In this document: in pieces, positions 16,830 to 25,659 of the stretch | How positions within the stretch are numbered: the first letter of the stretch is position 1 | Layout: each line of letters begins with the position of its first letter | Origin: Polyangiaceae bacterium | GTDB taxonomy: Bacteria; Myxococcota_A; Polyangia; Polyangiales; Polyangiaceae | Assembly: GCA_016712345.1 (NCBI GenBank) | Contig: JADJRH010000011.1 | Location: 2,542,001-2,606,000, forward strand | Length of the DNA stretch: 64,000 nucleotides | Direction: 5' to 3' | Translations under genes and position numbers: made by a program | Notes under the pieces: generated by a model | Database searches by the model: none | Told to the model about the DNA's origin: nothing | Seen by the model: the letters and a program-made list of their open reading frames with translations, nothing else

Positions 16830-17906
16830 TTACTTGTCGATCCTCCACAAGTTGCCGCCGTCGTCGAAGTAGACTGCCGCGTCGTCGACGGCGATTCTGC
16901 TCCCGCTCGCGCCCGCCGCGAGAACGAGCGGTGCGCTGGAGCCCTCCTTGCAAAGGCGGTGGAGGCCGGACGAGCCAAAGTAGTAAAGTGCGTTGGCGTC
17001 GACTGCCAGGGCCCGGCCGATGCCTGCGTCCTGTACCACTGCCTGCTGCTCTCCGCCGAGCTTCGGCGCGCGGCGGATCGAGTCTCCAACGGAGGCGGCG
17101 TACACAAAAGTATCGTCCAGGGCAATAGGTCCGGCCTCACTGAGCGAGTCCAAGAACATGCCTATTTCGCCCCCCGCTTTCGCGTATTGGGCGACTCCCG
17201 CCGACGGTCCTGCCCAGGGGCCGGCCGAGAAGTAGAGAAAGGAATCATCGACCTTCATGTCTCCAACAGAGAACTTGTAGAGGGTGCCGTCGAGAACTTC
17301 CGGGGGGCCGCCGTTGATTGGTACGCGTGCAAGCTCTCCGTCGGACACCTCAAACCAGTAGACGTGGGAGCCATCAGAGGTGATCGCGGTGGGGCTGCCG
17401 AGGCCGTCCACCAACGTCTGCATATCGGTCGCGTCCAGAGACATCCGAACGATTCTGCCGGGAGTGTTGGGGGAACTGAGTGCTACGTATTCTGACCAAA
17501 ACACGAAGTCACCGACGAGCACCAGGTCGATAGCGAGCTTTGCATCCGCCACCAGCGTTTCCGCTGACCCGCCGTCCCTGGGAACGCGACGAATGCGGTT
17601 GGGCTTGCCCTGGCCCTCAATCCAGTACACGTGTGTGGCGTCGACGCGGAGTGCCTGGACTTCTCCGTCGAGCGGCGCGAGGAGGTGCGCGCTGCACGGT
17701 CCGCCCTGACAGAGAGGCTCGCAAGAGCCGGCGGGCGTCATCGCAGTGGTGGCACCCCCGGAGCTGGACTCTCCCGCACCCCCGGACCCTCCGAAGCCTG
17801 CGGCGCCTCCACCTGTCGGTGCTTCCCCGCCGAGTCCGCCGCACCCGGCAAGCGAGGCAGCGGACAGGGTCAAAGTGACGGCGAAAGAAGCGGATGAATG
17901 GCTCAT
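16830..17906 (-). CDS. Lipoprotein with beta-propeller-like repeats
   Basis: The protein has 358 residues. The signal peptide ends AASLAGCGGLGG (lipobox Cys), followed by a Gly/Ser-rich linker. The rest consists of repeated blades such as VDATHVYWIEG, SDGSHVYWFEV, VDDSFLYFSAG, LDDTFVYAASV, VDANALYYFGS and VDDAAVYFDDG. This pattern is typical of DUF5050-like or six-bladed propeller lipoproteins abundant in Polyangia. Its start overlaps the stop of the VOC gene as ATGA. Confidence 0.7.
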   Translation of the reverse strand: MSHSSASFAVTLTLSAASLAGCGGLGGEAPTGGGAAGFGGSGGAGESSSGGATTAMTPAGSCEPLCQGGPCSAHLLAPLDGEVQALRVDATHVYWIEGQGKPNRIRRVPRDGGSAETLVADAKLAIDLVLVGDFVFWSEYVALSSPNTPGRIVRMSLDATDMQTLVDGLGSPTAITSDGSHVYWFEVSDGELARVPINGGPPEVLDGTLYKFSVGDMKVDDSFLYFSAGPWAGPSAGVAQYAKAGGEIGMFLDSLSEAGPIALDDTFVYAASVGDSIRRAPKLGGEQQAVVQDAGIGRALAVDANALYYFGSSGLHRLCKEGSSAPLVLAAGASGSRIAVDDAAVYFDDGGNLWRIDK

Positions 17907-18283
17907 TGTTGGGCCTCGGGCTCATGGCAAACCGCTTCGATATTGTGGCCGTCGGGGCCAATGACGAAGGCTGCATAGTAGTTTGCGTGGTAGCGAGGGC
18001 GCAGACCGGGCGCACCGTTGTCGATGCCGCCGGCTTGGAGGGCAGCCTTATGGAAAGCCTCAACTTGCCGGCGATTCTCAGCTACGAAGGCCAAATGGAG
18101 ATGCGCAGGCTTCTCGTCGGTTTGATACAAGCAAAGTGAAACATCGCCCTTGGGCCGGCTAAGCTCGACACCGTTCGGGGGCCACTCCCTGACATCTGTG
18201 ATGCCGAGGGGCTCCAGCGCCGCAATGAAGAACGATCTGCTCGCGGCATAGTCGCTGACGCCGAACTTGACATGGTCAAACAT
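17903..18283 (-). CDS. VOC/glyoxalase-family protein
   Basis: The protein has 126 residues. The start MFDHVKFGVSDYAASRSFF, with HLHLAFVA and the final GPDGHNIEAVCHE, marks two beta-alpha-beta-beta-beta modules of the vicinal oxygen chelate family. His in the first strand and Glu in NIEAV are the probable metal ligands. The substrate is unknown; members include glyoxalases and antibiotic-binding proteins. It is coupled to the downstream lipoprotein gene by ATGA. Confidence 0.8.
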   Translation of the reverse strand: MFDHVKFGVSDYAASRSFFIAALEPLGITDVREWPPNGVELSRPKGDVSLCLYQTDEKPAHLHLAFVAENRRQVEAFHKAALQAGGIDNGAPGLRPRYHANYYAAFVIGPDGHNIEAVCHEPEAQQ

Positions 18284-18393
18284 GAGTTTTCCTTGAGGAG
18301 CGCGGTCTGCGCGCGTGACGCTCCAGTCTGGAGGTTCGGCACCCGTTTCGGCGCGATGAAGTGCGATGGCCCGTTGTTTGGAGGCTTTTGCGA

Positions 18394-19335
18394 TCAGGCC
18401 GCTTGTTCGGGCTCGTTGAGGACTTCACCGATGGACGCGGCGAGGATTGCCCTTTCAAGCCAGCGCTCCAGTTTTGCGGGATCCTTTTCTGCCAGGATGC
18501 GCTCGCGGTCGGCGGGCGGCACCACGATGCCGCGGACCCGGAGCGCGGTCAGCACGGCGCGGCTGGCCTCTTCGGCGCGCCCCAGCGCCTGCCCTTCGGC
18601 GCGCCCCAGCGCCTGCCCTTCGGCGCGCCCCAGCGCCTGCCCTTCGGCGCGCCCCAGCGCCACGTATTTTTTGGCGAAATCGCTTTGGTATTCGTAGTTT
18701 TTCATCATCGTCTCCAGCGTTCGGCGGGCCGCCTCGTTCAGAGAAGTTAGCACAAGATCGCCGTAGAATCTCGCTCTTTCATCATCGAGCCCTCGGATGG
18801 CGGGCAGCACGGCGGCGGCGATCGCGGCTCCCTGCTCGCCCTGGCCGTGGGCCATGGCAGACAGCACGGCCAGCTCCGGTCTGCGAGCCGCTTCTGCTAC
18901 GTCCATCACGACCGGGACGCGCGTGCGGCCGAGAACCGGTGGACGCAGGACGAAGCCCGGGATGCCCGTCTCGATAGGCTCCGCGCACCACGCGGCCACG
19001 TCGGGGTCGGGGGCGACCACGAGCAGCCCCACGGGGCAGCGGTGTTTGGCGCGTGCGCCCATTGTGTACTCCGCCCAGGTGAAGCGTTTGTTATCGTCAG
19101 CACCGAGCTGAACCTCCACGATGAGCACCCAGACGGGACCGTCACCGCCGAGAAGAAGAACGACGACATCGGCTCGGTATTCGGCTGGGCGGATCTGGGT
19201 CAGGTCGATGGAGATGAGGCGCGCCTCGGTATAGGCGGGAAGTGCGACGCCGAGAGCTTCCGTGAGAAGTTCTGCTCCGAGCGACGGGCGGTTTTTGAAG
19301 AGATCGACCAAGATCTCGTGAGCCATAGATGCCAT
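18394..19335 (-). CDS. Rpn-like PD-(D/E)XK protein with internal peptide repeat
   Basis: The protein has 313 residues. EYRADVVVLLL followed by VWVLIVEVQLGADDNKR gives the Asp and Glu-x-Gln of Rpn/transposase-like PD-(D/E)XK nucleases. A region of four tandem GRAEGQAL-type octapeptides follows at about residue 230, encoded by a perfect 24-bp tandem repeat. The repeat precedes a helical C-terminal region (ADRERILAEKDPAKLERWL). This architecture, with a repeat-length-variable linker, is common to such proteins in large genomes. Confidence 0.65.
   Translation of the reverse strand: MASMAHEILVDLFKNRPSLGAELLTEALGVALPAYTEARLISIDLTQIRPAEYRADVVVLLLGGDGPVWVLIVEVQLGADDNKRFTWAEYTMGARAKHRCPVGLLVVAPDPDVAAWCAEPIETGIPGFVLRPPVLGRTRVPVVMDVAEAARRPELAVLSAMAHGQGEQGAAIAAAVLPAIRGLDDERARFYGDLVLTSLNEAARRTLETMMKNYEYQSDFAKKYVALGRAEGQALGRAEGQALGRAEGQALGRAEEASRAVLTALRVRGIVVPPADRERILAEKDPAKLERWLERAILAASIGEVLNEPEQAA
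18571..18660. repeat. 24-bp tandem repeat inside the Rpn-like gene
   Basis: Four units begin at 18571, 18595, 18619 and 18643, the last one partial. They share GGCGCGCCCCAGCGCCTGCC. Because the unit is 24 bp, copy-number change alters the protein by eight residues without a frameshift. Confidence 0.9.
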
Positions 19336-19439
19336 TGCAATGAGCCTCGCATGCGCGCGCTGACCGGGCTGGCTCAGATCGCGCTTTGACCTCGACCTGA
19401 GTCGGGGCGGTGGAGTGGGAAGGTTTCTCCAACCGCGCC

Positions 19440-19770
19440 GATCTTCTCCCGCTCACATCAAGTATGCAAGCCGAATCTCACCCATCGCTGCTTTTTTTTT
19501 TCGACGCTGGCGCTTCACCTCCTTGAACGTGCCTACCCAAGAACTGCCCGGCCTTTCTATCGTCGCAAGCCGCTTCTACCCATTTGGGGCGGGCCGAAAA
19601 AGCACATCGCGGAGCAGGGAGGTTTCGACTACAACAAGCGCTTTGGGCGCCCCCTGAGCGAAACGAGCCGAAGGCGAAGTTGAGCGATTTGGGGGCGGAG
19701 GCGGCGCAGGCGCGCCAGCGCCGAGCCGGCCGAGAGGGGGCATTGTCAGATTTGGTTCTGACTATCAAGT
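19440..19770. repeat. Long noncoding repeat block, copy C
   Basis: This copy is more diverged. It keeps CTTCTCCCGCTC, AAGTATGCAAGCCGAATC, TTCTACCCATTTGG, the CCCCCTGAGCGAA segment and the GC-rich end GAGAGGGGGCATTGT (19730-19745). One CTGACTATCAA unit follows at 19759. It lies beyond the 5' end of the Rpn-like gene and continues into the tandem array at 19811. Confidence 0.7.
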
Positions 19771-19810
19771 CGGGTGCGGCGGCTGGGGAGGTTCGGTCAG
19801 GTCGGGGGGG

Positions 19811-19931
19811 TTGACTATCAGGTCCGAGTTGACTATCAGGCCCGAGTTTGACTATCAGGTCCGAGTTGACTGTCAGGTCCGAGTTGACCGTCAGGTCCGA
19901 GTTGACTGTCAGGTCCGAGTTGACTGTCAGG
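19811..19931. repeat. Seven-unit 18-bp tandem array of TGACTGTCA-type palindrome
   Basis: TTGACTATCAGG or TTGACTGTCAGG recurs at 19811, 19829, 19848, 19866, 19884 (one base changed), 19902 and 19920. Spacing is 18 bp except one 19-bp step. The connecting bases are mostly TCCGAG. The core TGACTGTCA is an odd palindrome. The open frame across it only reflects the unit being a multiple of three. Confidence 0.9.
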
Positions 19932-19972
19932 AACTGTTGGCGTTGGGGCCCGCCACCTGTAGTCTGGCCGTT

Positions 19973-20713
19973 TCAGTCAATGGAAGGCACCGTCATTTTG
20001 ACTTGAGCGGTATGGCCGCGGGCGCCGGCGGGGCCGCGAAACGAGATGCCTGACAGTTCACGGCGCATGCAGGCGGCGGCGTCGCGATGTTCAGGTTTTA
20101 CGGCGGTGGCGACGATGTTTTGGGGGGTGATGTACCCATCCACATCAATAGTGAACTCAAGCAGCACGGCGTCGGGGGGGAGGACTTTGCCGTTTTTGTC
20201 GCGGCAGCGGGTGACGAGGGGAAAGTAGATTTGGGCGCGCGCTTCGCGTTCGAGGGCGGCGGAGGCCATGTCGGTTTGTACGGCGACGGCGCCGAGCACG
20301 ATGGTGCCTTTCTTGCTGCGTTGCGGCGCGTCTTCGATGGTGACTTGGGGGCCGCCGTCGGCAACTCCGCTGTCGGTGCCGACGAGGGAGCCGCCGTTGG
20401 GATCGGTCGGGGCGGGCGATGACGAGGGCACGGCACGCAAGAAGTCATCGAGCGCGAGCGGGTCGACGGTGGCAGCGGATTGGGGGCCGCCGTCGGGGGC
20501 TTCGGTGGCGTGCGTTCCCAAATCGAGCCTGGACCAAGGCTTTTGAGGATCGACAGTGGAGCCGGGCGTGGGCGAAACCTGTTGCTTTGTGGGGCCGCCG
20601 TCGCACGCGCTCCACATCGCTGCGGCGCATGCGAGTGCAAACGCGCTGCCCCACCACCGCGCGGCGCGATGCGCAAATCGAGTGTTTGAACGTTCGAGGG
20701 GGGCGGGTTTCAA
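19973..20713 (-). CDS. Lipoprotein with TonB-like/AgmX-type C-terminal domain
   Basis: A basic segment (RFAHRAARWWGS) and hydrophobic ALACAAAMWSACDGG give a lipoprotein signal. A Pro/Asp/Gly-rich linker follows, then a C-terminal domain (VLLEFTIDVDGYITPQNIV ... AACMRRELSGISFRGP). Its arrangement resembles the AgmX/PglI or energy-transducer TonB C-terminus. The first ATG (20809) would overlap the divergent ABC gene by 70 bp, so I prefer the TTG at 20713; this start is uncertain. Confidence 0.6.
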   Translation of the reverse strand: MKPAPLERSNTRFAHRAARWWGSAFALACAAAMWSACDGGPTKQQVSPTPGSTVDPQKPWSRLDLGTHATEAPDGGPQSAATVDPLALDDFLRAVPSSSPAPTDPNGGSLVGTDSGVADGGPQVTIEDAPQRSKKGTIVLGAVAVQTDMASAALEREARAQIYFPLVTRCRDKNGKVLPPDAVLLEFTIDVDGYITPQNIVATAVKPEHRDAAACMRRELSGISFRGPAGARGHTAQVKMTVPSID

Positions 20714-20739
20714 CGGGGTGAACTCTGTCTCAAAAGGCG

Positions 20740-22743
20740 ATGAGTAACCAATCACAAAAGGCGCCGCTCGACGAGAGCCTTGCGCGGGGCGGCGCAACTG
20801 TGTACACACCAGCGGTGCGCGTTCTTGTCACGCTGCTTCGTCGCGCGCAGCCGTCACTTCGCGGAAGTTTGGCTTCCAGGGTGTTGGCTGCGATTCTTTT
20901 GTCGGCGCTTTCAGGGGCGACGGCGGGTGTGTTGCCGGCCCTTGTGGGTGTGGCGATCAATGCGATCACAGGCAAAGCCATGCCCAAGGGGGCGGGGCTA
21001 GCAGGTGTACTCACGGCGTTTTTGCAGGGTGCGCCCGCGTGGAAAGTGATGGTGACGGCGCTTGTCGGAACGCTTGTGACGGTGGCTGTTTCGGTGCTTT
21101 CGAGTCATCGGGGGACGGCGCTGGGAGCGGAGTTGACGGCGGCGTTGCGGATTGAGTTGTTGCGAACGGTGCTGCACGCGTCGCCGCGGGAAGTGGATGC
21201 TGCGGGGCAGCGGCTTTCGAAAAACAAAGGGGGGCCGCCGCCGCCTCCCGGCGTGAAAATGCCTGAAATAAAGGGCGCTGAAGTGGTCAAGCTCGCCGTT
21301 GCGCGTGAAGCGGCGCAGGTGGCCGACTTTGTGAGCGCGGTGATCACGGGGCTGCCGCAGGCGCTTTTTACGTTGATCGTTGTCGCCACCGAGTTGGTGA
21401 TGGGCGGCTTGTCGATGGTGCTTTTGGGCACGGCCGTTTTGTTTATTTCGTCGCGTTTTTTCGCGGATCGCGCCTCCAAAGTGGTGGGCACAAAGATGGC
21501 GGCGATGCAGCAAAGCGACGTTGTGATTTTTGGTCAGCTTGGGGAAACGCTGGCGGCGATCGAAGATTTGCGGCTGCTTGGTGCGCGAAAACAAGCGTTG
21601 CGTGAACTGGCAGAATCGGCGCATCGGGCGGCGGATGCGCGGTTGGCGTTTGCGGGTGCGATTGCAATGTCGGGGCAAATCAAGAGCGTGTTTGCCGCGC
21701 TTTCGCCGCTGCTTGTGCTTGTGGTGTTGAGTGTGACCGGGCTTGCGGCGGAAGCCGGCGATGTGGCCAAACTGCTGCTCTTCGTACCGCTTCTCATGGC
21801 TCGATTTGAAGCGTTGGATGCACTTCGAACGGGCTTTATTGAGCGGGGATCGGTGCTGCGCGCCATTGTTGACTTGTTGACCCTTCCAGAATTTCCAACG
21901 CCGCATCCAAGCCCTGCAAAACAAGGCGATGTGGCGGGTGGAACAATCACGTTCAACGATGTGAAATACGTGCCGCCGGGCTCGACAAACAAGGTGCTTG
22001 ACGGGGTGAATTTGACCATTCCCAAAGGCGCTGTGGTGGGGATCTGCGGGCGTTCAGGATGCGGCAAGTCAACACTTGTTCGGCTGCTGTTGCGTTTGGA
22101 TGAGCCGACCGGTGGATCGATCGCTGTGGACGATAAAGACCTGACGCGGTTTGGTCCCGATACCCTGGCATCCACGTTTGCGGTGCTCGGGCAAGCGTCC
22201 AAAGTGTTTGAGCGCACCATCGGTGAAAACCTTCGAATGGGGGTGGACGATGGGCCGCCCGACGGGCGTCTTAGGGAGATCTTGAAGCTTGTAAAACTGG
22301 ATCAGTTGGCTGAAGAGGGTGAAGGAAAAGGGCTTGCAACGCGGTTTAAAGCGATGCCGCCGAGCCTGTCGGGGGGTGAGCAGCGACGTGTACTCTTGGC
22401 GCGAATGCTTGCCCGCGATGCAAAGGTGTTTGTGCTGGATGAGCCCGAAGCGGGGATGCCGAGTGCGACGGCGGAAGAGTTGCTCAAGGCGGTTTCAGAA
22501 CTGGCGGCGGGGCGAACGTGCGTTGTGGTGACGCATGCGCCGCATCTGCTCAAATCAACGTTCAACGTGGTGATCGACGGCGGCAAGGTGGTCGCCCAAG
22601 GTACACACGAGGAACTTGTAGAAAAGAGCGAAGCGTATCGGGCGTTGCTTGCGGAGGGGATTCAGCGCGCGGCGAAAGGCCCAATGGCCGGCCCTATGAA
22701 CGCCCCGCCAAACGCCGGCCCACCGCGCCCCCCGCCGACATGA
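20740..22743 (+). CDS. ABC exporter, fused permease and ATPase
   Basis: The protein has 667 residues. About 320 residues contain the six-TM exporter domain, followed by a nucleotide-binding domain with Walker A GRSGCGKS (about 436-443), signature LSGGEQ (about 543) and Walker B VFVLDEPE (about 563). The usual SALD of the D-loop is replaced by EAGMPS. The switch His lies in VVVTHAPH. The C-terminus is Pro-rich. It probably works as a dimer exporting lipids, peptides or drugs; the substrate is unknown. The region marks the return of GTGTACAC sites. Confidence 0.85.
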   Translation: MSNQSQKAPLDESLARGGATVYTPAVRVLVTLLRRAQPSLRGSLASRVLAAILLSALSGATAGVLPALVGVAINAITGKAMPKGAGLAGVLTAFLQGAPAWKVMVTALVGTLVTVAVSVLSSHRGTALGAELTAALRIELLRTVLHASPREVDAAGQRLSKNKGGPPPPPGVKMPEIKGAEVVKLAVAREAAQVADFVSAVITGLPQALFTLIVVATELVMGGLSMVLLGTAVLFISSRFFADRASKVVGTKMAAMQQSDVVIFGQLGETLAAIEDLRLLGARKQALRELAESAHRAADARLAFAGAIAMSGQIKSVFAALSPLLVLVVLSVTGLAAEAGDVAKLLLFVPLLMARFEALDALRTGFIERGSVLRAIVDLLTLPEFPTPHPSPAKQGDVAGGTITFNDVKYVPPGSTNKVLDGVNLTIPKGAVVGICGRSGCGKSTLVRLLLRLDEPTGGSIAVDDKDLTRFGPDTLASTFAVLGQASKVFERTIGENLRMGVDDGPPDGRLREILKLVKLDQLAEEGEGKGLATRFKAMPPSLSGGEQRRVLLARMLARDAKVFVLDEPEAGMPSATAEELLKAVSELAAGRTCVVVTHAPHLLKSTFNVVIDGGKVVAQGTHEELVEKSEAYRALLAEGIQRAAKGPMAGPMNAPPNAGPPRPPPT

Positions 22744-22895
22744 ATCGCCGCAAGTAAGCGAAAGTCTCGACTACTGAAACGCCGTCCTCTGTGACTCCGT
22801 GGTGATCTGGGTTCCGGTGCCAGTGTTGAGACGCATCAGGTCGTTGCGGGAGGTCTTGGCATGACACCCGCGGCTAGGCGTATTACGGCGAGGGC

Positions 22896-23969
22896 ATGAC
22901 AACATCGCGCCCGTGGATGATTTACGGTGCCTCGGGCTACACCGGAAAAATTGTGATCGAAGAAGCGCTCGCGCGCGGTCACAGGCCTGTCGTTGCGGGC
23001 CGATCGCCCGATAAAGTGCGCCCGATCGCGGAGTCTTTCGGTTTACCGTGGGCGGCTTTTGATCTGACCGAGGTGAGCCGCATTATCCCGGCGCTCGCCG
23101 ATGTACACTTGGTACTGCACTGCGCGGGGCCGTTTATTCACACAAGCGCCAACATGGTGACGGCGTGTTTGGCGCGAGGTGTACACTACCTGGACGTGAC
23201 GGGTGAAATACCTGTGTTTGCCGCGATTTTTGATCGCGATGAAGAAGCTCGCCGCGCCAAAGTGACGCTCTTGCCGGGCGTGGGATTTGACGTTGTGCCC
23301 ACAGACTGTTTGGCCAAATACGTTTCTGAGAAGATCCCCAATGCGCGCTTTTTGGAGATCGCTTTTGCGTCGCTCGGGCAGAGCAGCGCCGGCACCGCCA
23401 AAAGCGCTATTGAAATGAGCCAACGAGGCAACTTCGTACGGCGCGAAGGAGCGCTCGTCCCCGCTCCGCTCGGCGACAATCTTCATCGCGTTCGGTTCAG
23501 CGACCGCGAACGCGACGTGGTTTCTATTCCGTGGGGTGATCTCGAAACGGCGTACAAAAGCACCGGAATAGCCAACATTGCTACGTATTGGGCCATGCCT
23601 CCAACCCTTGCGCGCGGCCTCAAGGTGTTTGGTTCGGGCATTGTTTCGGCCATGCAAAACGACCGATTGCGCGAGACATTGAAGCGTTTTGTGGATCGCC
23701 ACGTAGACGGACCCAACGCCGAGGAGCGTGAACGCGGCCGTTCGTTTGTGTACGCAATGGCCCGCGATGCGGCTGGAAAAACGGCAGAAGCGTGGCTTGA
23801 AACCCTCGAAGGGTACGCATTCACCACCAAAGCCGCTGTGTACTCAGTGGAGCGCGTTCTCCAAGAAAACCCCATCGGCGCGCTCACCCCGTCGCTCGCA
23901 TTCGGATCCGATTTTGTTCTTTCGATCCCCACAACGAAACGATTTGATTCGCTCCCGAGCATGCCATGA
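22896..23969 (+). CDS. Saccharopine dehydrogenase-like / trans-enoyl reductase protein
   Basis: The protein has 357 residues. The N-terminus (PWMIYGASGYTGKIVIEEA) is a Rossmann GxxGxxG dinucleotide site, followed by LHCAGPFIHTSANMVTACLARGVHYLDVTGE. This is the strongly conserved block of saccharopine dehydrogenase-like oxidoreductases and the trans-acting enoyl reductases of mycobacteria. It is the first gene of a coupled operon (overlap ATGA with the GAF gene). The reaction is likely NAD(P)H-dependent; the substrate is unknown. Confidence 0.8.
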   Translation: MTTSRPWMIYGASGYTGKIVIEEALARGHRPVVAGRSPDKVRPIAESFGLPWAAFDLTEVSRIIPALADVHLVLHCAGPFIHTSANMVTACLARGVHYLDVTGEIPVFAAIFDRDEEARRAKVTLLPGVGFDVVPTDCLAKYVSEKIPNARFLEIAFASLGQSSAGTAKSAIEMSQRGNFVRREGALVPAPLGDNLHRVRFSDRERDVVSIPWGDLETAYKSTGIANIATYWAMPPTLARGLKVFGSGIVSAMQNDRLRETLKRFVDRHVDGPNAEERERGRSFVYAMARDAAGKTAEAWLETLEGYAFTTKAAVYSVERVLQENPIGALTPSLAFGSDFVLSIPTTKRFDSLPSMP

Positions 23970-24823
23970 CAGGACCGTTGAAAAGCGAAACGCCCCCTGG
24001 AAAAAAGGCCCATGTGGGCCGCGGTCGAATTGCCACAGGGCCCGTTCCGCCCGCCGCATTTGAGGCTCGACTGCGCGATCTTCTTTCGACAATTGAGGCG
24101 TCGGCCCTTGTCGGCGCGGCGGAGGGTCGCATTCGAGGCCTCGGTGAACACCTGCGCTTCGCATGCATGGCGATCCCGGCCGATGAAGCGCTTGTCGCCC
24201 TTGAACAATCGGCGCTCGGTCGATTGCAGGTGCCGGTGATCGCCACAGAAAGTGGTTTTCGCAGCCTGGACCTTGAATTTATGCCGAGCGGAACGCCGTT
24301 TTCATACCTGCTCGCGGGTGGCAGTGGTCACGCCGCGCGCCTCGCTGAAAACGATCCGATGATTGGTCCCTTCCGGCCTGTGCTTTCAGAAACGCCGACG
24401 TCGGGCATTTTTTTGCCCCTGCGCGTAAACGACTCGGTGATCGGCGGCGTTGCGCTCTTTTCGCATCACGAACCGTTCACCGATCGTCAGCTTGAAATGG
24501 GTGAGCGTCTGTCAGAAGTGCTCGCTCTCACGGTGGAATCGTTTCGCACCGAGCGCATTGTGTTTGAGCTTTTTGCGCGCGCTCTTCCCGAGATCCTGTC
24601 CGACATGCCCACGTCGTTCGGCGCGTCTCTCACAAGGTACATTCACGCCATGCGCCTACCGCCCGCCTATCGGAGAAGGCTCACGCTGGCGGCTTCGGTG
24701 GCGCGCATTGCCGATCGGGGCGAGGCCGAGTCACAGCTTGTTGTCGACCTTCTCGATCGCATCGATCAGTACGCAAAAAGCCTCACGGGCATGGGATTTG
24801 ATGGAGGGATAGAACCGCTGTGA
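23966..24823 (+). CDS. GAF-domain-like protein
   Basis: The protein has 285 residues. The middle (around SGIFLPLRVNDSVIGGVALFSHHEPFTDRQLEMGERLSEVLAL) is the C-terminal half of a GAF domain, with the typical G-hydrophobic-L pattern and FTDRQLE. The remainder is helical. It is a soluble sensory or scaffold protein without visible output domain. It is translationally coupled on both sides (ATGA before, GTGA after). Confidence 0.65.
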   Translation: MTGPLKSETPPGKKAHVGRGRIATGPVPPAAFEARLRDLLSTIEASALVGAAEGRIRGLGEHLRFACMAIPADEALVALEQSALGRLQVPVIATESGFRSLDLEFMPSGTPFSYLLAGGSGHAARLAENDPMIGPFRPVLSETPTSGIFLPLRVNDSVIGGVALFSHHEPFTDRQLEMGERLSEVLALTVESFRTERIVFELFARALPEILSDMPTSFGASLTRYIHAMRLPPAYRRRLTLAASVARIADRGEAESQLVVDLLDRIDQYAKSLTGMGFDGGIEPL

Positions 24824-25659
24824 GCGCTTCGGTTCCTTCAATTCCGCCGCCCGCGGCCGAAGGTGTACACATGGATCGCTCCGGTCGAGGTGTACGCGTG
24901 GCGATTGTCGATTCAGGTGTGGATCCGCACCATCCATGGCTCGACGGTGCGCGGGTTTCGCACTTCGGCGTGGAGAGGCAAGGGGAGGGGTTTGCGATCA
25001 AACCTGTTGAACCGGGCGACCAAAGCGGCCACGGAACCGCGTGCGCCGGCATCATTCATCGCATGGCGCCGGAAGCCGATCTCGTGAGCGTCCGCGCTTT
25101 TGGCCCCGATGGAAAGTGTTCGCGTGACGGCCTTCTCGCCGCGCTCCGCTTTTGTGTACGCGAGCGCTTCGGTGTTGTGAACTTGAGCCTGGGGATCGAT
25201 TTTCCGCGCGGCGCGCCGCTCCGCCCCAACGATTACAAGTCGATTGTTGAACTCTACGAAGTCGCCGATGCGGCTCACACGGCGCACGTGGTGCTCGTTG
25301 CATCGGGGCCCAATGCTGCGAGTTACCGCACGTATCCAGGCAAATTTAAGTCGCTCATCGGCGTGGGGCGCGGCGCATTCACCGATCCTGAAGCGCTCAA
25401 AAGCGAGATCACCCTCGACTACGAAATCCTGGCTCCCGGCAACGATGTTCTCGGGCCCGCATTGCCCGTGGGGGAGCGGCACTGGACGGGAACGTCGTTT
25501 GCCGCACCGCATGTGTCGGCGCACGTGGCTCGCGTTCGCGCGGCGCGCCCCAATTTGAGCGTGGATGCCGTAAAAACCGCCCTGCATGAAATTGCGGCCG
25601 CGTGGGAAAAAATGACTTCAGAAAAATCCGGAGGAACGGCCGACCATGTTGCCCTTTGA
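24820..25659 (+). CDS. Subtilisin-like serine protease (S8), cytoplasmic
   Basis: The protein has 279 residues. The catalytic triad is Asp31 (VAIVDSGVD), His71 (QSGHGTACAG) and Ser226 (WTGTSFAAPH), with VASGPNAAS at the oxyanion-Asn position. There is no signal peptide or propeptide, so it probably acts in the cytoplasm or needs an unusual export route. The start is GTG overlapping the GAF stop; the next gene begins 14 bp before its stop. A protease coupled to GAF and TPR proteins suggests a regulated proteolysis module. Confidence 0.85.
   Translation: MSASVPSIPPPAAEGVHMDRSGRGVRVAIVDSGVDPHHPWLDGARVSHFGVERQGEGFAIKPVEPGDQSGHGTACAGIIHRMAPEADLVSVRAFGPDGKCSRDGLLAALRFCVRERFGVVNLSLGIDFPRGAPLRPNDYKSIVELYEVADAAHTAHVVLVASGPNAASYRTYPGKFKSLIGVGRGAFTDPEALKSEITLDYEILAPGNDVLGPALPVGERHWTGTSFAAPHVSAHVARVRAARPNLSVDAVKTALHEIAAAWEKMTSEKSGGTADHVAL

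Noticed and set aside
19811..19931. CRISPR array
   Set aside because: Units are 18 bp without unique spacers of usual length, and no cas genes are present.
19811..20053. An 80-residue plus-strand frame with VRVDCQ repeats
   Set aside because: It is the translation of the 18-bp repeat, which is a multiple of three and lacks stops by chance.
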